Positions 10,644 through 19,922 are shown, counted from the first letter of the stretch. The stretch: DNA of 64,000 bases from Pseudorhodoplanes sp. (GCA_019187085.1 JABARS010000005.1:34102-98101), one strand, 5' to 3'. The notes: generated by a model from the sequence alone, not told the origin. Translations and numbers: made by a program.

Positions 10644-12230
10644 TCAGTAACCAAGCGCGCAACCATCCTTGCGCCCGTCGGATGCCCCGATCAGGACGCC
10701 GCGCTCCCAGTCGATCCGGACGGCCTGCGCGGCGCCGAGCGGCAATGCGCGCAGAGTGACGTCGTGGCCGCGGTCGCGCAGACCCGCGATCGCGTCGGCG
10801 GAAACGCCGCGCTCGACCACCGTCGTCTCGCCCTCGAAAAATACCCGCGGCATGTCGATGGCGGCCTGCAGATCAAGTCCGTGATCGACGAGATTGGAGA
10901 TGAAATGGGCGTGGCCCATGGCCTGATACGAGCCGCCCATGACGCCGAACGCCATTTCGCACCGGCCGTCGCGCAGGGCGAGCGCGGGAATGATCGTATG
11001 CATCGGACGCTTGCGCGGACCGGCGCAATTGGGATGGCCCGGATCGAGCGCGAAGCTCATGCCCCGGTTGTGCAGCATGATCCCGGTCTTCTCCGTGGCG
11101 ATTGCGGCGCCGAACGGCACGAACAGGGAATTGATGAGGGCGACGGCCTGCCGGTCGCGGTCGACCACCGTCACAAGCGTCGTGTCGCCGCGCGGTCCCG
11201 GCGCCGGCGGAACCGCGACGCGGCGGAACGGATCGAGGCGGTCGGCAAGCTCTGCGGCGAAGGCGCGGTCGAGCAACGCCGGAACGGAAGCGCGCATGGC
11301 GGAAGGTTCGGCGAGGTGCGTATTGCGCACCGCATACGCCATCCGGCCGGCTTCGAGCAGGATGTGCAGCCGTTCGGCGCCGGCCGGATCGAGCGACGAC
11401 ATGTCGAATTGCTGCAGGATATTGAGCAGCAGGAGCGCCGCAAGTCCCTGGCCGTTCGGCGGCAACTCGACGATGTCGAGGCCGCGATAGTTCGTCGAGA
11501 TCGGATCGACGGCTTCGCCATGATGGGCGGCCAGATCATCCTCTGTGAGCAGACCGCCGCGTGTACGCACCGTGCCGACAAGATCGGCGGCCACCTCGCC
11601 GCTGTAGAATGCGTCCCGGCCCTCGCGCGCGATGCGCGAAAGCGTTGCCGCCAGCGCCGGCAGGCGCACCACGTCGCCTTCGCTCGGCGCCGGTCCCGAG
11701 GGAAGGAAATGGCGCGCTGCGGCGGGATCGCGGCGCAGACGGTCGGCGGCCAGACGCCAGTCATGCGCGATGCGCGGGGCCACCGCGTAGCCGTCTTGCG
11801 CGGCGCGGACCGCGGGCGCCAGCGCCCTTTCGAGGCCGAGCCGCCCGTGCGCGCGCAGCAGCGCGTCCCAGGCATCGATCGCGCCCGGCACCGTCACCGC
11901 ATGGATGGAATCTTCGGGGATCGCTCCGGCCAGGCCTTCGGCCTGCATCCGCTCGAGGCTCATGGCGGCGCCGGAACGGCCGGACCCGTTATAGCCCCAG
12001 ACCGGACGGCCGGGCTGCGCGACGAGGCAGAAGCAGTCGCCGCCGATGCCCGTCATGTGCGGCTCGATCACGCTGAGAAGCGCGACCGCGGCGACCGCCG
12101 CATCCGCCGCGCTGCCGCCGGCGCGCAGCGTTTCGACCGCCGCCAGCGAAGCGAGCGGGTGCGATGTCGCCACCATACCGTCGCAGGCATAGACAGCCGA
12201 ACGGCCGGGCCGGTGAAAGTCGCGTGTCAT
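10644..12230 (-). CDS. ggt: Gamma-glutamyltransferase family protein
   Basis: This Ntn-hydrolase precursor is cleaved autocatalytically before a Thr that becomes the nucleophile: here the first Thr of GDTTLVTVVD, about residue 350 of 528. Large-subunit marks are GGSAADAAVA and MTGIGGDCF. Small-subunit marks are INSLFVPFGA, NRGMSF and the oxyanion GGSYQAMGH. I see no signal peptide. The oxyanion region has GGS in place of the GSPGG seen in classical GGTs, so it may belong to the cephalosporin-acylase-like branch. ATG 12230 is preferred over TTG 12248. Confidence 0.88.
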   Translation of the reverse strand: MTRDFHRPGRSAVYACDGMVATSHPLASLAAVETLRAGGSAADAAVAAVALLSVIEPHMTGIGGDCFCLVAQPGRPVWGYNGSGRSGAAMSLERMQAEGLAGAIPEDSIHAVTVPGAIDAWDALLRAHGRLGLERALAPAVRAAQDGYAVAPRIAHDWRLAADRLRRDPAAARHFLPSGPAPSEGDVVRLPALAATLSRIAREGRDAFYSGEVAADLVGTVRTRGGLLTEDDLAAHHGEAVDPISTNYRGLDIVELPPNGQGLAALLLLNILQQFDMSSLDPAGAERLHILLEAGRMAYAVRNTHLAEPSAMRASVPALLDRAFAAELADRLDPFRRVAVPPAPGPRGDTTLVTVVDRDRQAVALINSLFVPFGAAIATEKTGIMLHNRGMSFALDPGHPNCAGPRKRPMHTIIPALALRDGRCEMAFGVMGGSYQAMGHAHFISNLVDHGLDLQAAIDMPRVFFEGETTVVERGVSADAIAGLRDRGHDVTLRALPLGAAQAVRIDWERGVLIGASDGRKDGCALGY

Positions 12231-12279
12231 CGGATTGGCTTCGGACAATGCCCCGGTGTGTCGCGCGAACGCGACAGGG

Positions 12280-12696
12280 TCAATTGTTGCTCAGGCGGTC
12301 GATACCGTCGAGGCCGATGTCGCGCTGGGCGGTGCGGATGGACACCGAGAAGCCTCCGACCACGTCGACGAACGCAATGACGACGAGCAGCAGGAACGTC
12401 GAGGTCGCCGCGCGCTGGAGGATCATGAACTCGCCGACCATGGCGATGAACACAACAAACGACAGGATATGGTCCACGATCGACTTGGTGCCGATCCGGG
12501 TCGCCTTGAGGATTTCGAGGAACAACAGGAAGATCGAGAAGATGATCAGCAGGTCGCCGGTCGAGACGTCGAGCGTGGCGCGCGACAGCATCGGAATCTG
12601 GAATACGGTGTCGCTGAATCCGAGCCCGAACAGGTAGGCGATGATGTTGTAGATCGCGAGGGGGATGAGCAGGAGCGGAAAACCGATCAGATACAT
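12280..12696 (-). CDS. Conserved membrane protein upstream of ggt
   Basis: The 138-aa protein has four hydrophobic helices (about residues 2-25, 48-64, 78-95 and 98-115) and a polar C-terminus ending in DGIDRLSNN. Homologues of this type sit next to rpmF in related genomes. No domain of known function is visible. The start of the first helix directly at the N-terminus argues that ATG 12696 is correct. Confidence 0.75.
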   Translation of the reverse strand: MYLIGFPLLLIPLAIYNIIAYLFGLGFSDTVFQIPMLSRATLDVSTGDLLIIFSIFLLFLEILKATRIGTKSIVDHILSFVVFIAMVGEFMILQRAATSTFLLLVVIAFVDVVGGFSVSIRTAQRDIGLDGIDRLSNN

Positions 12697-12736
12697 GGAT
12701 GTGGTCCTTCCACTCCGGCTCCGGTTTGCGAAGCCG

Positions 12737-12922
12737 TCAGCTTTCCGCCTGGGCCTTCAGAACCTGACGGCCCTTATACATGCCGGTCTTCAGGTCGACA
12801 TGGTGCGGCCGGCGCAGCTCTCCCGAATCCTTGTCCTCGACATAGGTCGGCTGCTTGAGCGCATCGGCGGACCGGCGCATGCCGCGGCGCGACGGCGAGG
12901 TCTTTCGTTTAGGGACAGCCAT
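12737..12922 (-). CDS. rpmF: 50S ribosomal protein L32
   Basis: The 61-aa basic protein starts [20 protein letters not shown], the canonical L32 N-terminus, followed by GELRRPHHV. The four Cys ligands of zinc-binding L32 forms are absent, as usual in alphaproteobacteria. The stop lies 40 bp upstream of the small membrane protein gene. Confidence 0.97.
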   Translation of the reverse strand: MAVPKRKTSPSRRGMRRSADALKQPTYVEDKDSGELRRPHHVDLKTGMYKGRQVLKAQAES

Positions 12923-13013
12923 AATACTGAGCTCCTTGAGGAAATTATCGGTCCGCGGACGGATCCGTGCGATCGGGGATTGCCGGGCTTATAGAGCAAG
13001 GCTCCGTCCAAGG

Positions 13014-13832
13014 CTAGGGGCCGCGTGTTCGGGGCAGGCACGCCGCCAGCGGTCCGAGGGTCGCCGCCCGGCGCTCGTAAATGCCGGCCAGCCGCCGCAC
13101 GCCGGGGCCCGGGCTGCGCGCATTGCGCAGGCGCGGATTGGGCAGCACCGCCGCCAGGACCGCGGCCTCGCCCGCCCCGACCCGGCTCGCCGGGCGGCCG
13201 AAGGCCCGGCGGGCGCCGGCATCCACGCCGAACTCGCCGGCCGGCCCCCATTCCGCGACATTGAGATAAAGCTCCATGACGCGCGGCTTCGAGAGCACGA
13301 GATCGGCCCACAGGCTGAGCGGAAATTCCAGCGCCTTGCGCAGGTAGCTGCGCCCCTGCCACAGGAAGAGGTTCTTCACCGTCTGCTGGGTGAGGGTGGA
13401 GCCGCCGCGCAGGTCCTCGACGTCCTCGGCTTCCTCGATCGCCTGCCAGAGTCCGGCCCAGTCGACACCGCCATGCTCGCAGAAACGCTGATCCTCGGCC
13501 GCGATCACGGCCAGAGGAATCGCCGAGGCGACCTCTTCGAGCGCGACCACCGTGCGCACCACCCGCTGGCCGGTGAGATAGCGCCACAGCATCGGCGTCG
13601 AGGGCGGGGTCACGAACGCATAGAGCGGCACCAGCAGATACGGCAGCAGCAGCGCGACAATGAGCGCATAGAGCCCCGCGCGCAGAACGGCGCGCAGACG
13701 CAGCGGGCGACGGAAGGGGATGGACGACACAGGCACGCCGGCAGGGCCCGGCTCGACCGGCGGGGCGGTCGGCCCGGACGGCGCGAAGAGCTTGTCGTCC
13801 TGCGGCGGCGGGGCGGCGGGCGCATCAGACAT
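13014..13832 (-). CDS. mtgA: Monofunctional biosynthetic peptidoglycan transglycosylase
   Basis: MtgA polymerises lipid II into glycan strands at the inner membrane. The 272-aa protein has a Pro-rich cytoplasmic tail, one transmembrane helix (about 51-73) and a GT51 domain. Catalytic Glu113 lies in AAEDQRF (111-117), with GGSTLTQQTVKN at 143-154 and ELYLNVAEWG at 187-196. There is no transpeptidase domain. ATG 13832 is preferred; ATG 13862 would add ten residues. It diverges from ispA. Confidence 0.93.
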   Translation of the reverse strand: MSDAPAAPPPQDDKLFAPSGPTAPPVEPGPAGVPVSSIPFRRPLRLRAVLRAGLYALIVALLLPYLLVPLYAFVTPPSTPMLWRYLTGQRVVRTVVALEEVASAIPLAVIAAEDQRFCEHGGVDWAGLWQAIEEAEDVEDLRGGSTLTQQTVKNLFLWQGRSYLRKALEFPLSLWADLVLSKPRVMELYLNVAEWGPAGEFGVDAGARRAFGRPASRVGAGEAAVLAAVLPNPRLRNARSPGPGVRRLAGIYERRAATLGPLAACLPRTRGP

Positions 13833-13956
13833 GGCCGGACTATCGCCGGAAAACGTCGCCATGTTGAGGCCAAATCCGCTAAAAGCGGCGCGGACCCCGT
13901 CCTGCGACGGCCTGTCGCCGGGCGCACTCTCCGATGCCCTTGCGGTGCCCTGTCCG

Positions 13957-14889
13957 ATGACCGAGCGTCCCGATCCCGCCCTCTTCCCCGCGCGCCTGGG
14001 CGCCGCCGCCGCGGCGACCGAAGAGCTTCTGGCAACGCTGCTCGCCGATCGGCCCGAGCCCGGCGAGATCGCGCGCCCGCGCCGGCTGATCGAGGCCATG
14101 CGCCACGCCGCGCTCGCAGGCGGCAAAAGGCTGCGTCCGTTTCTCGTGATCGAGAGCGCCGCGCTGTTTTCGGTGCCGCCGCAGCAGGCCGCCATGGCCG
14201 GCGCCGCGCTCGAATGCGTGCACTGCTACTCGCTCGTGCATGACGACCTGCCGGCGATGGACAACGACGCGATGCGGCGCGGCCGGCCGACGACCCACAT
14301 TGCCTTCGACGAGGCAACCGCCATTCTCGCCGGCGACAGCCTGCTCACGCTCGCCTTCGACATTCTCAGCCGGCCGCAGGTGCATCCCGATCCGGCCGTG
14401 CGGGTCGCGCTGATCGGCGCGCTCGCACGCGCGTCCGGCCTTGGCGGCATGGCCGGCGGACAGATGCTCGATCTCGCCGCCGAAGGCCGCTTCGGCAAAA
14501 GCGTCCCCGACGAACGCCGCGTCGTCGAATTACAGCGCATGAAGACCGGCGCCCTGCTGCGCTTCGCGTGCATCGCGGGCGCCATTCTCGGCAACGCGTC
14601 GGCGCACGAGCACAAGGCGCTCGCCGATTACGGCGAGGCGCTCGGCGCCGCTTTCCAGATCGCCGACGACCTGCTCGATATCGAAGGCGACGCCGCCGCG
14701 CTCGGCAAGGCCACCGGCAAGGATGCCGCGGCCGGCAAGGCGACGCTCGTGGGCCTGCTCGGCGTCGCGCCGGCGCGGGCGCGGCTTGCGGACCTCGTCG
14801 ACCGCGCGCAGGCCGCTTTGTCGGTTTTCGGGACACGCGCAGCCTGCCTGCAGCAGGCCGCCCGCTACGTCGCCGAGCGGGAGCGTTAA
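13957..14889 (+). CDS. ispA: Polyprenyl synthetase (farnesyl diphosphate synthase type)
   Basis: This enzyme condenses IPP with allylic diphosphates. The first Asp-rich motif is DDLPAMD (96-102) and the second is DDLLD (about 236-240). GGKRLRP and MKTGALLRFA are further signatures. The short chain (310 aa) and the residues before the first motif suit a C15 product, though C20 is possible. Substrate would come from the MEP pathway, of which ispG is also in this window. Confidence 0.9.
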   Translation: MTERPDPALFPARLGAAAAATEELLATLLADRPEPGEIARPRRLIEAMRHAALAGGKRLRPFLVIESAALFSVPPQQAAMAGAALECVHCYSLVHDDLPAMDNDAMRRGRPTTHIAFDEATAILAGDSLLTLAFDILSRPQVHPDPAVRVALIGALARASGLGGMAGGQMLDLAAEGRFGKSVPDERRVVELQRMKTGALLRFACIAGAILGNASAHEHKALADYGEALGAAFQIADDLLDIEGDAAALGKATGKDAAAGKATLVGLLGVAPARARLADLVDRAQAALSVFGTRAACLQQAARYVAERER

Positions 14890-15008
14890 CGCCCGGCAGG
14901 GCGCGGGACAGCCATCCTTTTGCCTTAACCCTGATGCGCAAGCTGTCCAAAAGGTAACGTGACGGACGCCCCGGCACCCACTAAATCACACCGTGAAGGA
15001 ACCGGGCT

Positions 15009-16661
15009 GTGCCAATACGCCGCCTCTTGATCATCGCTGCAGCCGCCATCGCAGCCATCGCCGCCATCTTCTATTTCTATTCGAACGGCGCGCCGGCCGA
15101 GGATTCGTACCGGCTTGCGAAGGCGGACCGCGGCGAAATCCTCGCGACCGTCAGCGCCACCGGCACCATCAATCCGATCACCACCGTCATCGTGGGCTCG
15201 CAATTGTCCGGGCAGGTGGTCGAAATCCTTGCCGACTTCAATTCCACCGTGAAGGCCGGACAGGTAGTCGCGCGGCTCAATTCCGACCAGATCCGCGCCC
15301 GCCTCGATGCCGCCCGCGCCGATCTTGCGCAGATGCGCGCCAACCGGCAGGTGCAGGAAGGCATGATCGCCAAGGTGCGCGCCGACACCGAGAAGGCGCG
15401 CGCCGCGATCGCCGACGCCGAAGCGCAGGTCGCGCGCAACGAGGCGCTGCTGGCGGATTCCGAACGCATCTTCCAGCGCCAGAGCGAATTGCGCTCGCGC
15501 GGCTTCGCCGCCCAGCAGACCTACGACACGGCGCGCACGACCCGCGACGCACAGGAAGCAGCGCTCAATTCCGCGCGCGCGCAGGTGCTCTCCGCCAAGG
15601 CCTCGCTCGCCGGCCTCGCCGCCGACCTGCAGGTGGCCGAAGCCAACCTCGAAGCGGTGAAGGCGCAGATCGCGCAGCGCGAGGCCGCCGTCCGCCAGAT
15701 CGAGGTCGACCTGCGCAACACCGAGATCAAGTCGCCGGTCTCCGGCGTCGTCGTGCAGCGTAACGTCGAACTGGGGCAGACGGTCGCCGCGTCCCTGCAG
15801 GCGCCCGAGCTGTTCCGCATCGCCGACGACCTGCGCCACATGGAGATCGCCGCAAATATCGACGAGACCGATGTCGGCCGCATCCAAGCCGGCCAGCGGA
15901 CGACCTTCACCGTCAACGCCTTTCCCGGCCGCGCGTTCGAGGGCAGCGTCAAGCAGGTGCGGCTCGGCTCGCAGACAGTGCAGAATGTCGTGATCTACAC
16001 CGCCATCATCTCGATCGAGAATCCGCGACTCGAATTGCTGCCCGGCATGACGGCAAGCCTGCGCGTGGAGACCGACCGGCGCGAGAACGTGATCCGCGTG
16101 CCCAATGCCGCCCTGCGCTGGCGCCCGCCGGCGACCAATCTCGCGCTCGGCACCGCGCCCGCCGAAACTGCCGCCGCCCCGCGCGGCGGCAATGCGGCGG
16201 CCGCCCGCCTGACGGAATTCGTGGAGGCGATCAAGACCGAGCTCAAGCTCGACGCCGCCCAGAGCAGGGAGCTGGAGGCCGCCCTCTCCGACTTGCGTAA
16301 GAGTTTTGCGGCGAGCGCCGCCGAAGGCGCTTCGCAGACCGACCGCCGCGAGCGCGCCCGCGCCCTGCGCCGTGAATTCGAGGAACGCATCGCCGGCGTG
16401 CTCGACGAAAAGCAGCGTCCGCTGTTCGAGGATATCCGCAAGCGCTTTGCGGCCGGCGCCGCACAGGGCCAGGCCGCACAGATCGCGCGCCTGTTCGTTC
16501 CCGGACGCGGCGGCACCGCGCAGGGCCTCACCGTGCGCGTGGGCGCGACCGACGGCGTGATGACCGAAATCCTCTCCGGCCTCGAGGCCGGCCGCGACGT
16601 GATCGTCGGCGGCGGACAGCGCGCCGGCGGCACGACGCGCGGCCCGCGCTTCGGCTTCTGA
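15009..16661 (+). CDS. macA: Periplasmic adaptor subunit of a MacAB-type efflux system
   Basis: The 550-aa HlyD/MacA protein is anchored by an N-terminal helix (about 5-23). Then come a split lipoyl/barrel-sandwich region (SQLSGQVVEI; SPVSGVVVQRNVELGQTV), a long alpha-hairpin (about 100-235) and a beta-barrel. It is longer than usual MacA (about 370-400 aa). An extra helical block at about 395-495 sits between the barrel (VPNAALRWRPP) and the last beta segment (LTVRVGATDG). The insert is Ala/Arg/Glu-rich with LKLDAAQ and VLDEKQRPLFEDIRKRF, resembling Spy/CpxP repeats. GTG start, with AAGGA upstream. First gene of a three-gene operon. Confidence 0.85.
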   Translation: MPIRRLLIIAAAAIAAIAAIFYFYSNGAPAEDSYRLAKADRGEILATVSATGTINPITTVIVGSQLSGQVVEILADFNSTVKAGQVVARLNSDQIRARLDAARADLAQMRANRQVQEGMIAKVRADTEKARAAIADAEAQVARNEALLADSERIFQRQSELRSRGFAAQQTYDTARTTRDAQEAALNSARAQVLSAKASLAGLAADLQVAEANLEAVKAQIAQREAAVRQIEVDLRNTEIKSPVSGVVVQRNVELGQTVAASLQAPELFRIADDLRHMEIAANIDETDVGRIQAGQRTTFTVNAFPGRAFEGSVKQVRLGSQTVQNVVIYTAIISIENPRLELLPGMTASLRVETDRRENVIRVPNAALRWRPPATNLALGTAPAETAAAPRGGNAAAARLTEFVEAIKTELKLDAAQSRELEAALSDLRKSFAASAAEGASQTDRRERARALRREFEERIAGVLDEKQRPLFEDIRKRFAAGAAQGQAAQIARLFVPGRGGTAQGLTVRVGATDGVMTEILSGLEAGRDVIVGGGQRAGGTTRGPRFGF

Positions 16662-16685
16662 GCGCGCGCGTCGAGCGAGGCGACC

Positions 16686-17441
16686 ATGGCGCTGATCGAA
16701 ACCGAGCATCTCACCCGCCACTATTCGCTCGGTTCGGAAACCGTGAAGGCGCTGGCCGACGTCTCGCTCTCGATCGGCGACGGCGAATTCGTTGCCGTCA
16801 TGGGCCCCTCGGGCTCGGGCAAATCGACTTTCATGAACGTGATCGGCTGTCTCGACCGCCCGACCTCGGGGACCTACCGGCTCCAAGGCGAGCTGGTATC
16901 GGCGCTCGACAGCGATGCGCTCGCCGCGATTCGCAGCCACAAGATGGGTTTCGTCTTCCAGCAGTTTCACCTGCTCGACCGACTCGATGCGCTCAACAAT
17001 GTCGAGTTGCCGCTGATCTATGCCGACATTGACCGCGCCCGCCGCGACGAACTGGCGGCGACGGCGCTGCGCCGCGTCGGTCTTGGCGAACGGATGCACC
17101 ACCGACCCACGCAGTTATCCGGCGGACAGCAGCAGCGCGTGGCGATTGCACGCGCGATCGTCAACAGACCGAAAGTGCTGCTCGCCGACGAGCCGACCGG
17201 CGCGCTCGACAGCCGGACATCGATCGAGATCATGGCGCTGTTCCAGCAGCTCAACCGCGAAGGCACCACGGTTCTCATCGTCACCCACGAAGCCAATATC
17301 GCCCATTATGCAGGACGCGTGATCCGCTTCCTCGACGGCCGGGTGCAAAGCGATACGCAGCAGGCCCCGGCCGACGCGGCGGCCGACCTTGCGGCCCTGC
17401 GCGCGGCGCACGCCCGCGACCATGCCGGAGCGCAACCGTGA
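16686..17441 (+). CDS. ABC transporter ATP-binding protein, MacB/LolD type
   Basis: The 251-aa ATPase has Walker A GPSGSGKST (about 40-48), Q-loop region MGFVFQQFHLL, signature LSGGQQQRVAIARA (about 143-156), Walker B LLADEPTGALD and an H-loop in IVTHE. It starts 24 bp after the adaptor gene and overlaps the permease gene by 4 bp, so ATPase and permease are separate polypeptides, unlike E. coli MacB where they are fused. Confidence 0.92.
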   Translation: MALIETEHLTRHYSLGSETVKALADVSLSIGDGEFVAVMGPSGSGKSTFMNVIGCLDRPTSGTYRLQGELVSALDSDALAAIRSHKMGFVFQQFHLLDRLDALNNVELPLIYADIDRARRDELAATALRRVGLGERMHHRPTQLSGGQQQRVAIARAIVNRPKVLLADEPTGALDSRTSIEIMALFQQLNREGTTVLIVTHEANIAHYAGRVIRFLDGRVQSDTQQAPADAAADLAALRAAHARDHAGAQP

Positions 17442-18670
17442 AACTGAGCGACGCCGCCATTTCCGCCACCGACGCCCTGCGCCTCAACAAGCTGCGCAGC
17501 GCGCTCACCATGCTCGGCATTATCATCGGGGTCGCGGCGGTGATCGCCATGGTCGCTGTCGGCGGCGGCGCGCGCGAGCAGGTGGTGGCCCAGATCAGAA
17601 GCCTCGGCGCGAACCTGCTCGTCGTCATGCCGGGCAATGTCACGCAGGGCGGCGTGCGGCTGGGCAGCGGCGCCGCCTCCACCTTGACCGATGACGATTC
17701 CGTCGCGATCGCCGCCGAGGTGTCGGGCGTGCAGGTGACGTCACCCTATATGCGCGGAACCGCGCAACTGATCGCGAGCGGCGTCAACTGGTCGACGCTC
17801 ATCTTCGGCATCGATGCCGGCTGGTTCGAGGCGCGCGAATGGGAGGTCGAGCACGGCCGCGAGTTCACGCCGGAAGAGATCGCGCGCGGCGCGCAAGTGG
17901 CGCTGCTCGGCCAGACCGTGGCGCGCAACCTTTATGGCGGGCTCGACCCGGTCGATCAGGAATTGCGCATCCGCAACGTGCCGTTCCGCGTGATCGGCGT
18001 CATGGGGCGCAAGGGACAATCGACCTGGGGACAGGACCAGGACGACGTCGTGTTCGTGCCGCTCAACACCGCGCGCCAGCGCGTGCTCGGCCGCAATCTC
18101 GCCAACGCCCGCGCGGTGGGCGCGATCTATGTCAAGGTGCGCGAGGGCGAAAGCCTGACGCAGACCGAGGACGAGGTGAAGGCGCTGCTGCGCCAGCGCC
18201 ACCGTATCCAGCCAGGCCAGGACGACGATTTCTCGATCCGCAATCTTGCCGACATTGCGGCGACCCGCGAGGCAAGTGCGAGCACGCTGGCCGTGCTGCT
18301 GGCCGCGGTGGCCGGCGTGTCGCTCGCGGTCGGCGGCATCGGCATCATGAACATCATGCTGGTCTCGGTGACCGAGCGCACGCGCGAGATCGGGCTGCGG
18401 CTCGCGGTCGGCGCGCGGCCCAAAGATATTCTGCGGCAATTCCTGTTCGAGGCGGCGGGACTGGCGGGGATCGGCGGGGCGGTCGGCGTCGTCATCGGGG
18501 TCGCGGTCGCCTACATCATCTCCACCTTCGCCGGCTGGCCGCTGCTGATCCAGCCGGAAGCGGTGCTGCTGGCGGTGGCGTTCTCCGGCCTCGTCGGCGT
18601 GTTCTTCGGCTGGTATCCGGCGCTGCGCGCCTCGCGTCTCGATCCGATCGAAGCGTTGCGGCACGCCTGA
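17438..18670 (+). CDS. ABC transporter permease, MacB/FtsX family
   Basis: The 410-aa permease has an N-terminal transmembrane helix (LTMLGIIIGVAAVIAMVAVG), a large periplasmic MacB_PCD domain (about 50-270) and three C-terminal FtsX helices. GIGIMNIMLVSVTERTREIG and the final FGWYPALRASRLDPIEALR are strong family signatures. GTG 17438 overlaps the ATPase stop. With the adaptor it should form a tripartite pump needing an outer-membrane TolC-type protein, which is not in this window. Confidence 0.92.
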   Translation: MKLSDAAISATDALRLNKLRSALTMLGIIIGVAAVIAMVAVGGGAREQVVAQIRSLGANLLVVMPGNVTQGGVRLGSGAASTLTDDDSVAIAAEVSGVQVTSPYMRGTAQLIASGVNWSTLIFGIDAGWFEAREWEVEHGREFTPEEIARGAQVALLGQTVARNLYGGLDPVDQELRIRNVPFRVIGVMGRKGQSTWGQDQDDVVFVPLNTARQRVLGRNLANARAVGAIYVKVREGESLTQTEDEVKALLRQRHRIQPGQDDDFSIRNLADIAATREASASTLAVLLAAVAGVSLAVGGIGIMNIMLVSVTERTREIGLRLAVGARPKDILRQFLFEAAGLAGIGGAVGVVIGVAVAYIISTFAGWPLLIQPEAVLLAVAFSGLVGVFFGWYPALRASRLDPIEALRHA

Positions 18671-18763
18671 TCCCCGCAGCAATGAATTAGCCAAAGCTGC
18701 GCCGGCCCTATTGTTTGGCGGGCGCGGGCGCGCCTTCAGTTCCAGATCCGCTGCCCTTTTCGT

Positions 18764-18827
18764 GTTGCACATCGCATACATGCGATGTGCAAAAGCGATG
18801 TTGCACATCGGGCAAGCCCGATGTGCA
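18764..18827. repeat. Two tandem 28-bp perfect palindromes
   Basis: Palindrome 1 (18764-18791) has arms TTGCACATCGCAT and ATGCGATGTGCAA around AC. Palindrome 2 (18800-18827) has arms TTGCACATCGGGC and GCCCGATGTGCAA around AA. The outer nine bases of each arm are identical, while the inner four differ but stay complementary, so pairing is conserved. A third stem, CGTGTGC/GCACACG, lies at 18869-18894. No T-run follows, so they are not classic terminators. Confidence 0.85.
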
Positions 18828-19163
18828 AGGGCGCGCGGAACGCCGGGCTCTCAGCCTGCCCGCGGCCCCGTGTGCGAAAGCGAAGAAGCACACGAGCATG
18901 GTCACCACGGAAAGCCGAAATCTCCGGCGTTCCGCGCGCGGTGTTTGAAGGCTTGCTCTGCGACAACCCCGGAGGACAGACGCCCTGGCGAGGGCGGCCA
19001 ACTTGGTATCCTCCGCTGGTGACCCACGGCCGGTGGGCCGGATCATCGCAGCTTGGGCCTCCGCGGCGCGGGCGTACGTCCTGCGCCCTGCCGCGGCCAC
19101 CGCCTCCTGCTCCGCGTCTCATGACGCTGATCAGACGCCCTTGCGGGGAACAGGATGACAAGG
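18828..19163. other. Intergenic, repeat-like region before the IS element
   Basis: No convincing gene. All six frames give Arg/Pro/Gly-rich peptides without family features. Stretches such as GGCGTTCCGCGCGCGGTGTTTG and GACAACCCCGGAGGACAGACG look like parts of an interspersed repeat that is often mistranslated in related genomes; that identification is from memory and needs a genome comparison. Confidence 0.4.
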
Positions 19164-19213
19164 AAAATAATCCAAATTACGTAGTTGACGCCACAAAGTA
19201 CGGGATATAGACC

Positions 19214-19414
19214 ATGACCGCCGAGGCGGCCAAAAGCGCCAAGGCTGGCGCGCCCGAAGTTGAAATTGAAATAACGCCTGAAATGATCGAGGCGGGGGCA
19301 TCAATGCTGATGGATCAGTGCGACATGCTGTGGGCGACCGCTAGGCATATTGCTCGCGATCTTTTTCTGGAAATGAGTCGAAGTGCAATATCAGGTCGTT
19401 CCGGTAAGCGATGA
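19214..19414 (+). CDS. Small hypothetical protein in IS1595 element
   Basis: The 66-aa protein includes the segment EVEIEITPEMIEAGASML followed by ARHIARDLFLEM. The ITPEMIEAG pattern resembles short orphan proteins of Hyphomicrobiales that end in a hydrophobic helix. It lies 42 bp inside the left end of the element and its last 74 bp overlap, tail to tail, the HEPN-like gene. The ribosome site is weak. Function unknown. Confidence 0.45.
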   Translation: MTAEAAKSAKAGAPEVEIEITPEMIEAGASMLMDQCDMLWATARHIARDLFLEMSRSAISGRSGKR

Positions 19415-19922
19415 TGTCGGCCTGAAAGGCGTCGAACTTTTTTGCAAGTTCATCGATTATCGCTGAATTGAATCTATACTCTGCCTCTAATTGCAGAGTG
19501 TTTTTCTTAGTGCTGTGTAGGGCGGGCACCAGAAACCACTGACCAGCTAGCGGCCCTGGTTGCGGACCGCCCATAACCACGCCGTGGGCTATCTCATTCC
19601 GCCTCGCGCCCGCCTCGATGTAAACGCTCAGGAGATCGTCTAGGCGATCTGATAACGCTTCGCTGGGAAAGGTCATGAAGAATACGTCAGCGGCCGCTCG
19701 TAGCATGTTGCGGCGTGGTCCGGTGGCCGTGAGAGTGCCGTATGATCGAAACGCGGCATGTGTCATTTTCGGCCCGCACAGCCAAGAGTAAAGAGATGCT
19801 AACATTTCTTCTGCATGCTCCCACTGGCTGAGCGCGTAGCCGACGTTTAAAAACACTTCTCGGGCGATTGAGTCGCCCTTGGGAGCAAGGGGAACGGATT
19901 TGAAATCCTTCTTTGTGACCAT
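19341..19922 (-). CDS. HEPN-like domain passenger protein in IS1595 element
   Basis: I do not recognise the exact family, but the 193-aa protein has a HEPN layout. A first helix carries REVFLNVGYALSQWEHAEEM. Middle helices include RRNMLRAAADVFF and LSDRLDDLLSVYIEAGA. The motif RNEIAHG follows directly: an R-x4-H arrangement with Asn after Arg, the catalytic signature of HEPN ribonucleases. The C-terminus is a further helix-rich segment. ATG 19922 is preferred; a TTG at 19961 would lengthen it to 206 aa and overlap the divergent 57-aa ORF. It is not needed for transposition in simple IS1595 elements, so it is cargo. A ribonuclease or toxin role is inference. Confidence 0.6.
   Translation of the reverse strand: MVTKKDFKSVPLAPKGDSIAREVFLNVGYALSQWEHAEEMLASLYSWLCGPKMTHAAFRSYGTLTATGPRRNMLRAAADVFFMTFPSEALSDRLDDLLSVYIEAGARRNEIAHGVVMGGPQPGPLAGQWFLVPALHSTKKNTLQLEAEYRFNSAIIDELAKKFDAFQADIIAYRNDLILHFDSFPEKDREQYA

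Noticed and set aside
18736..19210. Several overlapping 100-140-aa frames around the palindromes
   Set aside because: They translate repeat DNA, lack ribosome sites and one runs into the IS left end.
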